Positions 54,618 through 63,486 of a stretch of 64,000 bases of DNA are shown here, in pieces. The stretch comes from Pseudaminobacter sp040049255. Its GTDB lineage: Bacteria; Pseudomonadota; Alphaproteobacteria; Rhizobiales; Rhizobiaceae. The notes below the pieces were generated by a model that was not told the DNA's origin, did no database searches, and saw nothing but the letters and a program-made list of their open reading frames with translations. A program made the translations under genes and the position numbers. Position 1 is the first letter of the stretch; every line of letters starts with the position of its first letter. The stretch spans positions 372,001 to 436,000 of the forward strand of contig NZ_JBDZDR010000003.1 in the NCBI RefSeq assembly GCF_040049255.1, written 5' to 3'.

Positions 54618-55085
54618 ATGGACGAGCATGGTGAACGCGAAAGGTTGACGGCAGGCATAGCCGGCGAGCTGACGCCGTTCGGCCACCGCCTCATGGCGCG
54701 GGTCTATTATGCCGACACCGATTTCTCCGGCGTCGTCTACCACGCCCGCTACCTGGAGTTCTTCGAGCGCGGCCGCTCCGATTTCCTGCGGCTTGCCGGC
54801 GTGCACCACACCGAGCTTGCCGATGGCAAGCATGGCGAGAAGCTGGTCTGGATCGTGCGGCGCATGGAGATCGAGTTTCGCGCGCCCGCCCGCATCGACG
54901 ACATCCTCACTGTCGACACGCGCACGGAAGAGATTTCCGGCGCGCGCATCCGCATGGCGCAGCAGTTGAAGCGCGACGGCGAGGTGCTGGTGGAAGCCAA
55001 GGTCGAGGCGGCGATCATTGGCGAAAATGGCCGCCCGCGTCGTTTCCCGCGCGAGTGGATCGAAGCCTTCATGCCGCGCGGCTGA
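54618..55085 (+). CDS. ybgC: Tol-Pal associated acyl-CoA thioesterase YbgC
   Basis: Hotdog-fold thioesterase of 155 residues. The signature MARVYYADTDFSGVVYHARYLEFFERGR contains the catalytic Asp and the YHxxYL motif. Usually the first gene of the tol-pal operon; here it is separated from tolQ by 26 kb and lies on the opposite strand, while keeping its position after ruvB. The hotdog family has many small-acyl thioesterases; its role with Tol-Pal is unclear even in E. coli. Confidence 0.95.
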   Translation: MDEHGERERLTAGIAGELTPFGHRLMARVYYADTDFSGVVYHARYLEFFERGRSDFLRLAGVHHTELADGKHGEKLVWIVRRMEIEFRAPARIDDILTVDTRTEEISGARIRMAQQLKRDGEVLVEAKVEAAIIGENGRPRRFPREWIEAFMPRG

Positions 55086-55097
55086 GGCGGCGCGACG

Positions 55098-55796
55098 TTA
55101 CCGGGGCCGGCCTGGCGCCATGGATGCGGGCTCAAAATCCGATCGCGAAAATCGCAGAACGTCGCCGATGCGATCGACCGCCATGTCGGGCGCGGGGTCC
55201 AGCGCAAGGTTTGCGGCCTCGGCCGCATAGTGGCCCTGGCGCACGAACACGGTGGTGAGACAGTCGGCGAGCCGGCGCTTCATTGCGGCAAGCAGTTGCG
55301 GCTTGTCGTCCAACATCACGTAGCGCCGCGCCGGAAAGTGCCGCAGCACCACGTCCAGCATGCGCTCCTTGTGCAGATACACCAGCACACGGCCGTCCAC
55401 CGCGTCCCAAAGGCCGGAGCGCCAGATCTTGTGCGGCTGGAACACGATGTCGCCGTCCGAAAGCACGATCGCCCCGCCCATGGAGCGCAGGTGGCGCACC
55501 ACGGCCAGCGCGTGCGGGTAAAGCCTCTCCGCGAAGGGGTAGTCGAGCAGGAATTGCGACGTCTTGAGCAGGTTCAGCTCGTCCGTGTTGTGAAGCCGAA
55601 ACGTCTGCAGCGCGCCGAGGTAGTCGGCATAGCCGAGCCTCTCGCGCCGTTCGTCGTAAATGCGCCAATAGCGCTCGCGCTCCTGCCTGCCGAACGCCTG
55701 CTCCAGCCGGGCCGTGAGGTCGGCGGCGAAACGGTCGTTGTCGAGCAGCGTGTCGTCGACATCGATCATGAACAGGAATTCGTCGGGGTCCGCCAC
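55098..55796 (-). CDS. HAD superfamily hydrolase
   Basis: A 232-residue HAD phosphatase-like protein. Motif I FMIDVDDTLLDND (two Asp), motif II as VLSDGDIVFQPHK (Ser-Asp rather than Ser alone), motif III/IV as RYVMLDDKPQLLAAMK. A helical cap lies between residues 20 and 90. The start is a GTG at 55796. Convergent with ybgC, 12 bp apart. Substrate unknown. Confidence 0.85.
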   Translation of the reverse strand: MADPDEFLFMIDVDDTLLDNDRFAADLTARLEQAFGRQERERYWRIYDERRERLGYADYLGALQTFRLHNTDELNLLKTSQFLLDYPFAERLYPHALAVVRHLRSMGGAIVLSDGDIVFQPHKIWRSGLWDAVDGRVLVYLHKERMLDVVLRHFPARRYVMLDDKPQLLAAMKRRLADCLTTVFVRQGHYAAEAANLALDPAPDMAVDRIGDVLRFSRSDFEPASMAPGRPR

Positions 55797-55951
55797 GGCT
55801 GTTCTCGGTTCCTAGGCCTTTCGAACGCGCGCTGCGGTCGAACGTTCCGAGCGGGATGGACCAGCCGGCGGCAGCGCTTGAGACAGCGGCGATTCCGGTT
55901 GCCTGGCAGGCGCGCGGAAGGCATCCTTCCTTCAACAAGAAGGGGAATGCC

Positions 55952-56719
55952 ATGACCGTCACGCATCTGTCGGCCAAGAGCCGCACCAACCTGCCTTACT
56001 ACGAAGAGCGCGTCGATCTCGCCTGCGCCTTCCGCTGGACCGCCCGGCTCAACATGCACGAGGCCGTCGCCAACCATTTCTCGCTGGCGGTCAACGATGA
56101 CGGGTCGCAGTTCCTTATGAACCCGAACCAGGTGCATTTCTCGCGCATCAAGGCCAGCGACCTGCTGCTGATCGACGCCAACGATCCCGAGACGATGAAC
56201 CGGCCCGATGCGCCGGACCCGACCGCCTGGGGCCTGCACGGCGCCGTCCACCGCAATTGCCCGCATGCGCGCTGCGTGCTGCACGTGCATTCCATCCACG
56301 CCACCGTGCTGGCCTCGCTGGCCGATTCCCGGCTGCCGCCCGTCGACCAGAACTCGGCGATGTTCTTCAATCGCCATGTCGTCGACGAGCACTATGGCGG
56401 GCTGGCCTTCGAGGAGGAGGGCGAGCGCTGCTCCGCGCTGCTGGCCGACCCGAAGGTGAGGGTGATGGTCATGGGCAACCATGGCGTCATGGTCATCGGC
56501 AAGACTGTCGCCGAGGCGTTCAACCAGCTCTATTATTTCGAGCGCGCCGCCGAAACCTACATCAAGGCGCTTTGGACGGGCAGGCCGCTGCGCGTGCTGT
56601 CCGACGAGATCGCCGAGAAGACCGCCAGCGAGATGGATGATTATCCCGGCCAGGCCGAACGCCATCTGGCCGAACTGAAGGCGATCCTGGACGAGCAGGA
56701 GCCTGCTTACAGGAACTGA
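55952..56719 (+). CDS. Class II aldolase/adducin family protein
   Basis: A 255-residue class II aldolase domain protein. The metal-binding His pair lies in CVLHVHSIHATVLASLAD, and the C-terminal His in GNHGVMVIGKTVAEAFNQLY. The N-terminal WTARLNMHEAVANHFSLAV matches the substrate-loop region. Members cleave or epimerise sugar phosphates such as fuculose or ribulose phosphate; this branch is undefined. The start at 55952 has AAGAAGGGG upstream. An 80-residue N-terminal frame extension is not supported. Confidence 0.87.
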   Translation: MTVTHLSAKSRTNLPYYEERVDLACAFRWTARLNMHEAVANHFSLAVNDDGSQFLMNPNQVHFSRIKASDLLLIDANDPETMNRPDAPDPTAWGLHGAVHRNCPHARCVLHVHSIHATVLASLADSRLPPVDQNSAMFFNRHVVDEHYGGLAFEEEGERCSALLADPKVRVMVMGNHGVMVIGKTVAEAFNQLYYFERAAETYIKALWTGRPLRVLSDEIAEKTASEMDDYPGQAERHLAELKAILDEQEPAYRN

Positions 56720-56741
56720 TGGGGCTTCACGCCGCCCGCGT

Positions 56742-57377
56742 TCACTCCACGCCGAGGTGGGCCCGCAGCTCCTCCAGGCTTGAGACGTGGATCGCGCCGG
56801 GCGGCGTCTCCATTGGCTGCTGCGGCCAGAACAGGGTGCGCATGCCGGCAGCCACGCCAGCGGTCGCGCCGGCATGGCTGTCCTCCACCACATAGGTTTC
56901 GGCTGGGTCGACGCCGGTCAGCCATGCCGCGCGCAGGAAGGGCTCGGGGTCGGGCTTGCCATTGCGCACGTCGTTGCGGGTCACGCTTTTGAGGCCCGGA
57001 CGGTCGACGCCGATCACGCGCAGATTGGCTTCCACAATCAGCCGGTCGGAGTTCGACACCACAGCCAGCGGCACGCCCTGGGCGCGCAGGTCGCGATAGA
57101 CTTCCACCGCGCCCGCGCGCGGCTTCAGCGTGGCGATGTGCTCCATGTAGTAGACGTATTTGCGCAGGATCCAGTCGTCGAAGGGCAGCTTCAGGCCGAA
57201 CTCGTCGCGCAGCATCTCGTAGACCGGCACGGCGGCAATGCCCACCACGCGGTCATGCAGGTCGTCCGGCGGCGTGATGCCGAGGCTCTTCAGCACCGTC
57301 GTCAGCGCCCGCTCGTGCAGGGGCTCGCTGTCGATCAGCGTTCCGTCCATGTCCCAGTAAACGGCTTTCGGCGTCAT
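56742..57377 (-). CDS. HAD family phosphatase (beta-phosphoglucomutase-like)
   Basis: A 211-residue subfamily IA HAD phosphatase. Motif I VYWDMDGTLIDSEPLHERAL, motif II VSNSDRLIVEA, motif III GKPDPEPFLRAA, motif IV VVEDSHAGATAGVAAGM. The cap domain (residues 18-85) is the helical type of GPH/beta-PGM proteins. AAAGGATC precedes the start. Convergent with the aldolase gene; a role in sugar-phosphate metabolism is a guess. Confidence 0.9.
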   Translation of the reverse strand: MTPKAVYWDMDGTLIDSEPLHERALTTVLKSLGITPPDDLHDRVVGIAAVPVYEMLRDEFGLKLPFDDWILRKYVYYMEHIATLKPRAGAVEVYRDLRAQGVPLAVVSNSDRLIVEANLRVIGVDRPGLKSVTRNDVRNGKPDPEPFLRAAWLTGVDPAETYVVEDSHAGATAGVAAGMRTLFWPQQPMETPPGAIHVSSLEELRAHLGVE

Positions 57378-57465
57378 GCGGAAGATCCTTTCGGGAAGGT
57401 CATATCGGGTTTGGCGCTGTAGATAAACCGCGGCCGGGCCACGCAACCGCCGGGGGAAGCCGGAA

Positions 57466-57502
57466 AGAAAAACCCCGGCGCGCGGGTCGCGGCCGGGGTT
57501 CT
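57466..57502 (-). terminator. Terminator of the peroxiredoxin gene
   Basis: On the minus strand AACCCCGG...CCGGGGTT followed by TTTCTTTCC, 24 bp after the peroxiredoxin stop. Confidence 0.85.
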
Positions 57503-57524
57503 ATGCATGAAAATGCGTGGCCTA

Positions 57525-58070
57525 TCAGGCGGCTTCGGCGACGTCGTCGTTCTTCAGCGCCTCAAGGATGTTCTGCGGCGAGGAGGCACCGTACGGATCG
57601 CTCTCGCAATTGTCGGAGTAGCCCTCTTCCTCGAACCACTTCTCGACCTGGCCGTTGTTGATCACGGCGGCATAGCGCCAGGAGCGCATGCCGAAGCCGA
57701 GATTGTCCTTGGCCACCAGCATGCCCATCTTGCGGGTGAATTCGCCCGAGCCGTCGGGAATAAGCTTGACGTTCTCGAGGTTCTGCGACTTGCCCCAGGC
57801 GTTCATGACGAAGGCGTCATTGACCGAGATGCAGTAGATCTCGTCGATGCCCTGTTCCTTGAACTCGCCGTAGAGCTTCTCGAAGTCCGGAAGCTGGAAG
57901 GTCGAGCAGGTCGGCGTGAAGGCGCCCGGCAGCGAGAACAGGATGACGCGCTTGCCGTCGAAGTAGTCGGCCGAGGTCTTGTCTTCCCAGCGGAAGGGGT
58001 TCGGGCCGCCGATCGATTCGTCGCGCACGCGCGTGCGGAAGGTAACGGAAGGGACTTTTTTCCCGATCAT
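57525..58070 (-). CDS. Peroxiredoxin (Prx5-like)
   Basis: A 181-residue thiol peroxidase. The peroxidatic Cys is in SLPGAFTPTCSTFQLP, the standard PxxxTxxC active site. A second Cys lies in EGYSDNCESDPYGASSPQNIL, which could be the resolving residue. ISVNDAFVMNAWGKSQ is typical of the Prx5 group. The start at 58070 is the ATG giving MIGKKVPSVTF with AAGGAGAG upstream. Single gene with its own terminator. Reduces peroxides; reductant partner not evident. Confidence 0.95.
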   Translation of the reverse strand: MIGKKVPSVTFRTRVRDESIGGPNPFRWEDKTSADYFDGKRVILFSLPGAFTPTCSTFQLPDFEKLYGEFKEQGIDEIYCISVNDAFVMNAWGKSQNLENVKLIPDGSGEFTRKMGMLVAKDNLGFGMRSWRYAAVINNGQVEKWFEEEGYSDNCESDPYGASSPQNILEALKNDDVAEAA

Positions 58071-58315
58071 GAACGCTCTCCTTGTGGTGGGGTGGCCCGC
58101 GCCTTGAGCAAGGGGGCCTTGAAACTTCGCGAGGCCGAAAAATAGCGATTGGCCGATTCCTGTCCAGCGCCGCCGGCGTGGCATCGAGTCGCGGTCCACA
58201 GCCGGCCCAGTCGATCGGCCAGAGCCTCCAGGGCGGTCAAATCCGCCGCGCAGGGGAACCCGTCTGCAGCCCGCTCGTTTCGTTCCCGGGTCGGTTTTTC
58301 GCAAGAGGATGAACG

Positions 58316-58798
58316 ATGACGACGCGGACACCGCGCGAGATATTCTGGACGACTGGCTTGGCTACTCTCGGATGCGCCCTTATCGCCGGGCAGGCGCCGG
58401 CCGCAGAGCGGCTGGAAAACAAGAAGGTGCTGGACTCGATCATCGGCTCCCAGGTTCAGCAGGAGCAGAAGCGTGCCGAAGCCGATCCGGGCCGCATCAT
58501 CGCGGCCATCGAGAACGCTGCCGGCGCCGCCAGCGAGGTGCGCAAGACCTCAAGCCTGGAAAAGGTGGATATCGTGTTCCTGCTGGATGCCGCCGAAGGC
58601 AGGCTGCCGCCGAAGGTCGACGCCAGCGTCAGGCAGCATCACAAGCAAATCACCGAGCTGCGCCAGGAACTGGAAGGCAACGCCATGCTCTACCACGCCA
58701 TCGATTCGCATTCCGTCCTGATGCGCGACGTCATCGCGGTCGAATTCGACGGCCACAAGAGCGTGATCATCTACGCCGCCGCGCGGCCTTCGAAATGA
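58316..58798 (+). CDS. Exported protein of unknown function
   Basis: A 160-residue protein I do not recognise. The N-terminus (ATLGCALIAGQAPAAERLEN) looks like a signal peptide cut after QAPAA. The rest is mostly helical with charged heptads (VRKTSSLEKVDIVFLLDAA; QHHKQITELRQELEGNAML) and ends in beta-like VIAVEFDGHKSVIIYAAA. The length and the single ORF suggest a real gene, but no ribosome-binding site is convincing (only AGAGG near the start). Confidence 0.6.
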   Translation: MTTRTPREIFWTTGLATLGCALIAGQAPAAERLENKKVLDSIIGSQVQQEQKRAEADPGRIIAAIENAAGAASEVRKTSSLEKVDIVFLLDAAEGRLPPKVDASVRQHHKQITELRQELEGNAMLYHAIDSHSVLMRDVIAVEFDGHKSVIIYAAARPSK

Positions 58799-58840
58799 CG
58801 CCGGCGCGCGGCTTCGGGCAGCCGCCCTCGGTCGGCGCTT

Positions 58841-59092
58841 TCATGACGCCTTCCGGCCGCAGCCTTCGGGGTTGAGCACCCGGCGCGTCGAAGCCGGATA
58901 TTTCGCCAGCATGGCCGCCGGCCGGATCGGCCTTGGCGTGAAGTTGCCACCGCAATTGGGGCAGACCCCGGCCAACGCGTCGTCGACGCATGAAGCGCAG
59001 AAGGTGCATTCGAAGGTGCAGATCAACGCATCCTGCGCGTCAGGCGGCAGGTCCTTGTCGCAGCATTCGCAATTCGGGCGCAGTTCAAGCAT
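58841..59092 (-). CDS. DUF1272 zinc-binding protein
   Basis: An 83-residue small protein with eight to nine Cys arranged as zinc ligands: LRPNCECCDKDLPPDAQDAL, then CTFECTFCASCVDDAL, then GVCPNCGGNFTPRPIRP. This is the DUF1272 pattern. The start at 59092 (MLELRPNCE) matches the family N-terminus; an ATG six codons upstream is not needed. Function unknown. Confidence 0.88.
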   Translation of the reverse strand: MLELRPNCECCDKDLPPDAQDALICTFECTFCASCVDDALAGVCPNCGGNFTPRPIRPAAMLAKYPASTRRVLNPEGCGRKAS

Positions 59093-59342
59093 CTCAGATC
59101 CTTCCCGCATGCGGCCATTTCCCGCTTCAGCAGGATGGCCTGCCTGCTGATCTGCGGCAAGATAAAAGCATCGTCTCAGTCGAGCCGACAGGTCGCCTGC
59201 CGATACGGCAAATTAATAAGATAAACACTTGCTTCTTGCTGTCATCTGTCGAAGGCGGGCATGGTTGAAATTGACCGTTGCGAAGCAAGGTCGATGATGC
59301 GACGTTCCCACTACAGGCGTCCGCATGTTTGGGAGAGGCGGA

Positions 59343-59597
59343 ATGACAGATCAGCTTGCGCAGGAAATCATCGACAAGATCAAGGCCCATGCAGAGATGA
59401 ATGGCGGCGAGGTAACGGCGGAGACCGAGCTCAACGCGTTGGGCATACATTCTCTGGAGCTGACGGAGATAATCTTCGACCTGGAAGAGGCCTACGGCAT
59501 CGAGATCGAGATGAACACCGTCGAAGCCTGGAGCAACCTGAAGAATGTCGGCGACATGGTCGCCGCCGTGCGCGAACTGATCGGCGCCCAGGCCTGA
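59343..59597 (+). CDS. Acyl carrier protein (dedicated, NodF-like)
   Basis: An 84-residue carrier protein. The phosphopantetheine attachment Ser lies in LNALGIHSLELTEIIFDLEE, with the usual DSLxxxE motif reading HSLELTE (Asp replaced by His). GGGAGAGG precedes the start. It ends 1 bp before the ketosynthase gene, so the two act as a pair separate from the housekeeping AcpP. NodF is the rhizobial example of such a specialised carrier. Confidence 0.9.
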   Translation: MTDQLAQEIIDKIKAHAEMNGGEVTAETELNALGIHSLELTEIIFDLEEAYGIEIEMNTVEAWSNLKNVGDMVAAVRELIGAQA

Positions 59598-59598
59598 T

Positions 59599-60810
59599 AT
59601 GGCCCGTTCCCGCATCGTCATCACCGGGCTCGGCGGCCTGTGCGGTCTCGGAACCAGCGCCCCTGCCATCTGGGAAGCCATGCGTGCTGGACGCTCCGGC
59701 ATCGGCGAGATCACTACCGCGCCGCTGTACGAACTCAAGGTGCGTGTAGGTGCGGAAATCAGGCAACTGCCCGAACACGGCATCGACAAGAAGCGCCTGG
59801 TCACCATGGATCGCTACAGCCTGCTGGCCATCCTGGCTGCCGGCGAAGCCATCGCCCAGGCGGGTGTGAGGGTCGACGAAGGCAATTCAGCGCGCATCGG
59901 CGCGGCCATCGGCACCGGCATCTTCGGCGCCGAAACCATCGAGGACAACTATCGCGGCCTGTTCCTGGAAGGGCGCTCGCGCGCCAATGTCTTTGCCGTG
60001 CCGCGCATCATGCCCGGCGCACCGGCCGGCCAGGTCAGCATGGCGCATGGGCTGCGCGGCCCCGTCTTCGGCGTCACCTCGGCCTGCGCCTCGTCCAACC
60101 ACGCGATCGCGCTTGCCGCCGACCAGCTTCGCCTCGGCCGCGCCGATATCATGGTCGCCGGCGGAACCGATGCGCCGCTGGCCTATGGCGTGCTCAAGGG
60201 CTGGGAGGCGCTGCGCGCGCTCGCCCGTGAAACCTGCCGGCCGTTCTCGGCCGACCGCGACGGGCTGGTGATCGGCGAGGGCGCCGGCGTCGCGGTGCTG
60301 GAAACCTACGAGCATGCGGTCGCGCGCGGCGCCACCATCCTGGCCGAGCTTGCCGGCTCGGGCATGTCGGCCGACGCTTCCGACATCGTCTCCCCCACCG
60401 TGGAAGGGCCGGCTGCGGCCATGCAGGCCTGTCTTGCCGAGGCCGGCTTGCGCCCCGAGGAGGTCGACTACGTCAACGCCCACGGCACCGGCACCAAGGC
60501 CAATGACGAGATCGAGACGGCGGCGATCCGCCGGGTGTTCGGTGCCCATGCCGACCGGCTTTCGGTTTCTTCCACCAAGTCGATGCACGCCCATTGCATG
60601 GGCGCCTCGGGCGGGCTGGAAATGATCGCCTGCGTCATGGCCATCCGCGAGGGGCTGGTGCCGCCCACGGCCAATTTCCGCGAGAAGGATGTCGCCTGCG
60701 ATCTGGATGTCACACCCAATGTCGCGCGCTCGCGCGAAGTTCGTGCCGCCATCAGCAACGGCTTTGCCTTCGGCGGCACCAATGCGGTGCTGGCCTTCCG
60801 CGCGGTCTGA
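59599..60810 (+). CDS. Beta-ketoacyl-ACP synthase (NodE/FabF-like)
   Basis: A 403-residue condensing enzyme. The active-site Cys is in VTSACASSNHAIALAAD, the first His in YVNAHGTGTKANDEIE, and the second His in SSTKSMHAHCMGASGGLE. The N-terminal RIVITGLGGLCGLG and the C-terminal ISNGFAFGGTNAVLAF are standard. Paired with the preceding carrier protein. The NodFE pair makes unusual acyl chains for Nod factors; here no nod box or nodABC is nearby, so another acyl product such as a special fatty acid for lipid A is more likely. Confidence 0.92.
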   Translation: MARSRIVITGLGGLCGLGTSAPAIWEAMRAGRSGIGEITTAPLYELKVRVGAEIRQLPEHGIDKKRLVTMDRYSLLAILAAGEAIAQAGVRVDEGNSARIGAAIGTGIFGAETIEDNYRGLFLEGRSRANVFAVPRIMPGAPAGQVSMAHGLRGPVFGVTSACASSNHAIALAADQLRLGRADIMVAGGTDAPLAYGVLKGWEALRALARETCRPFSADRDGLVIGEGAGVAVLETYEHAVARGATILAELAGSGMSADASDIVSPTVEGPAAAMQACLAEAGLRPEEVDYVNAHGTGTKANDEIETAAIRRVFGAHADRLSVSSTKSMHAHCMGASGGLEMIACVMAIREGLVPPTANFREKDVACDLDVTPNVARSREVRAAISNGFAFGGTNAVLAFRAV

Positions 60811-60923
60811 GGCGAGCTGACGCGGAAAGGACGACCGCTGCCCCATTGATCGGTCGGGCCCCGAGCCCTACCTGCGTCGGAACGCGTTCATTCTCTTTTC
60901 CGCGAGCCGACAAGGACTTTTTG

Positions 60924-61628
60924 ATGTCAGACCTTTCCTCCTTCCCGATCACCTCCCGTTGGCCAGCCGCGCATCCCGACCGGCTTCAGCTCTATTCCTA
61001 TCCCACGCCCAATGGCGTGAAGGTGTCGATCGCACTCGAGGAGATGGGGCTGCCCTACGAGGCCCACGCGGTCGACATCGGCAAGGACGAGTCGTGGACG
61101 CCGGAATTCCTGTCGCTCAACCCGAACGGCAAGATCCCGGCCATCATCGATCCCGATGGTCCCGGCGGCAAGCCCATCGGCCTGTTCGAATCGGGTGCCA
61201 TCCTGCTCTATCTCTCCGACAAGACCGGCAAGCTGGTGCCGGCCGATCCGGCGCGGCGCTACGAGACGATCCAGTGGGTGTTCTTCCAGATGGCGGGCAT
61301 CGGGCCGATGTTCGGCCAGCTCGGCTTCTTCCACAAATTCGCCGGCCGCTCCATCGAGGACAAGCGCCCCCTGCAGCGCTACCGCGACGAGTCGAGGCGT
61401 CTCCTCGGCGTGCTCGACAAGCGCTTGGAAGGCCGCCAGTGGATCATGGATGACGACTTCACCATCGCCGACGTGTCGCTGCTCGGCTGGGTGCGAAACC
61501 TGATCGGCTTCTACGGGGCCCGTGAACTGGTCGAGTTCGACCGCTTCGCCAACGTCGCGGCCTGGCTCGAGCGCGGCCTGGCGCGTCCGGCCGTCAAGCG
61601 CGGGCTGGAGATCCCGGCGCGGAGCTAA
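60924..61628 (+). CDS. Glutathione S-transferase (YghU/Nu-class-like)
   Basis: A 234-residue GST. The thioredoxin-like domain contains LYSYPTPNGVKVSIALEEMG (Asn in place of the usual Tyr/Cys contact), PNGKIPAIIDPDGPGGKPI and FESGAILLYLSDKTGKLVP. The helical domain includes IADVSLLGWVRN. The TPNG motif is shared with the disulfide-bond oxidoreductase-like YfcG and YghU of E. coli. AAGGAC precedes the start. Monocistronic; 48 bp after its stop the convergent kinase gene ends. Confidence 0.92.
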   Translation: MSDLSSFPITSRWPAAHPDRLQLYSYPTPNGVKVSIALEEMGLPYEAHAVDIGKDESWTPEFLSLNPNGKIPAIIDPDGPGGKPIGLFESGAILLYLSDKTGKLVPADPARRYETIQWVFFQMAGIGPMFGQLGFFHKFAGRSIEDKRPLQRYRDESRRLLGVLDKRLEGRQWIMDDDFTIADVSLLGWVRNLIGFYGARELVEFDRFANVAAWLERGLARPAVKRGLEIPARS

Positions 61629-61677
61629 TTCCGGCCTCCGGTCGGCCGAGCGTAGCGGCGGTGAAGGGGGTAGCCGC

Positions 61678-62310
61678 CTACGCCTCCGTCAGCGTGACGC
61701 TCTGCACCACCAGGTCGGCGGGGCGACGCTTCTGCATCACGCGCTCGATGTTGGGCATGTCGTTGGAGGCGATCCAGTCGCGCGCCTCCTGGTCCGACTT
61801 GCCGTGCTCGCGCCAGCGCTGCATCAGCCGCCGCTCCAGCTCGTTGCGCGGCAGGTCGAGGTAGATGGCATAGTCGAAATATGGGCCGAGCTGGTTCCAT
61901 GGCGGCTCGTCGAGCAACAGATAGTTGCCCTCCACCAGCACGAACTTCACGTCGCTGTCGATGATCGAGGCGCCGGCCCGCGAAAGCTCCATGCCGCGGT
62001 CGAACACCGGCACCGCGATCTCAGCCTCCTGCGAGCGGATGCGGTGCAGCAGGGAAACGAAACCGGCATAGTCGAATGTCTCCGGCGCCCCCTTGCGCGA
62101 GCGCAAGCCGCGCTTGTGCAGGATCACGTCGTCAAAATGGAACCCGTCCATCTGCACGATGGCGGCCGAACCTACGGGAAACAGGTCGAGGAGATGGTGG
62201 GACAGGGTGGACTTGCCCGAGCCGGGTGCCCCGGCAATGGCAATCACAAAGCGTTTGCTCTTGCCGGCGCGCTTGAAGATCGTGGCGGCGATGGTCGCGA
62301 TCTCGGACAT
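61678..62310 (-). CDS. P-loop nucleoside/sugar kinase-like protein (YggC/FrcK type)
   Basis: A 210-residue P-loop kinase. Walker A IAGAPGSGKSTLSHHL, then IVQMDGFHFDD and YLLLDEPPWNQLG. It resembles the uridine kinase/panK-like group that includes YggC and rhizobial FrcK. The substrate is uncertain; FrcK sits in a fructose cluster elsewhere, which is absent here. GGGAGG precedes the start. Ends convergently with the GST gene. Confidence 0.85.
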   Translation of the reverse strand: MSEIATIAATIFKRAGKSKRFVIAIAGAPGSGKSTLSHHLLDLFPVGSAAIVQMDGFHFDDVILHKRGLRSRKGAPETFDYAGFVSLLHRIRSQEAEIAVPVFDRGMELSRAGASIIDSDVKFVLVEGNYLLLDEPPWNQLGPYFDYAIYLDLPRNELERRLMQRWREHGKSDQEARDWIASNDMPNIERVMQKRRPADLVVQSVTLTEA

Positions 62311-62521
62311 GGGGCCTCCCCTTGCTTTTGCGACAGGCCGGGAAAATACCACTTCCCGGGTCGCAACAACAATGCGATCCCCCGGCGCAAGTTCCCGCCC
62401 GCGGTCATGCCATGCCGGTCACGTCGCTCTTTAAGGGAGCGGAAACCGGATTTGCGATAATTTTACCGAAGCTGTAACGCAGGTCGCGAATGCGGTTCTC
62501 GGTCCGGGTCAGGTAGTTTCC

Positions 62522-63469
62522 TTGCGCATCGTTTCTTTCCTTCGTCCCGCCTCGCTTGCAAAGGCGGCATGTCTGGCCATCGGCCTTGCCCTCATGGCCG
62601 GCTGCACCACCACCGGCACGCTGGGCACGGTCGAGGCGCCTCGGCCGGCGGGCGATTCGGCCCGGCACGCAGCCATGGTGGTCGACGGCAACAACGGCAA
62701 GGTGCTCTACCAGGCTAATGCCGAGGCGCAGCGTTATCCCGCATCCCTGACCAAGATGATGACGCTCTACATGACCTTCGAGGCCATCGAGGCCGGCCGG
62801 CTGACGAAATCGACGCAGATCCCGGTCTCGACGCATGCCGCCTCGCGCCCGCCCACCAAGATCGGCTTCCGGCCGGGCCAGACCATCGACGTTGATTCGG
62901 CGATCTATGCGCTGGCGGTCAAATCCGCCAACGATGTCGCGGTCGCGCTGGGCGAGGCGCTGGGCGGCACCGAAGAGCGCTTCGCGGAGATGATGACGGC
63001 CAAGGCCCGCCAGCTCGGCATGCGCAACACAGTGTTCCGCAACGCGTCCGGCCTGCCTGACGAGCGGCAGACGACAACCGCGCGCGACATGGTTGTGCTT
63101 GGGCTGGCGCTGCGCAACCGCTTCCCGCAATATTACGGCTATTTCGGCGCCCGCTCCTTTGACTATCGCGGCAAGACGATCCGCGGCCACAACGACCTGA
63201 TCGGCCGGGTCGAGGGCGTCGACGGCATCAAGACCGGCTATATCCGCGCCTCCGGCTTCAACATCGTCACCTCGGTCAATTCCGAGGGGCGCAAGCTGGT
63301 GGTCGTGGTCATGGGCGGCGACACAGCCCGCAGCCGCAATGCCGAGGTCGAGCAACTGATCGAACGCTACCTGCCGCAGGCCAGCCGCGGCCCGGTTCCG
63401 GTTGCCGCCCCCGCGGCGGCCACAGCGATGATGGACGATCCCTCCCGCCCACAGGCGCTGGTGCAGTAG
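62522..63469 (+). CDS. D-alanyl-D-alanine carboxypeptidase (S11), lipoprotein
   Basis: A 315-residue penicillin-binding protein. Lipobox LALMAGC near residue 28, so it is probably anchored to the membrane as a lipoprotein, unlike the C-terminal amphipathic helix of DacA. Catalytic motifs: SxxK in RYPASLTKMMTLYM, SxN in AVKSANDVAVALG, KTG in GIKTGYIRASG. It removes the terminal D-Ala from peptidoglycan stem peptides. The predicted start is TTG at 62522 with AGGT at fair spacing. The C-terminal Ala/Pro tail is low complexity. Confidence 0.88.
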   Translation: MRIVSFLRPASLAKAACLAIGLALMAGCTTTGTLGTVEAPRPAGDSARHAAMVVDGNNGKVLYQANAEAQRYPASLTKMMTLYMTFEAIEAGRLTKSTQIPVSTHAASRPPTKIGFRPGQTIDVDSAIYALAVKSANDVAVALGEALGGTEERFAEMMTAKARQLGMRNTVFRNASGLPDERQTTTARDMVVLGLALRNRFPQYYGYFGARSFDYRGKTIRGHNDLIGRVEGVDGIKTGYIRASGFNIVTSVNSEGRKLVVVVMGGDTARSRNAEVEQLIERYLPQASRGPVPVAAPAAATAMMDDPSRPQALVQ

Positions 63470-63486
63470 CCAGGCCCAAAGTCCCC

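Noticed and set aside
59343..60810. A nodulation (nodFE) locus
   Set aside because: No nod box, nodABC or nodD is nearby. The pair is better described as a generic dedicated carrier and ketosynthase.
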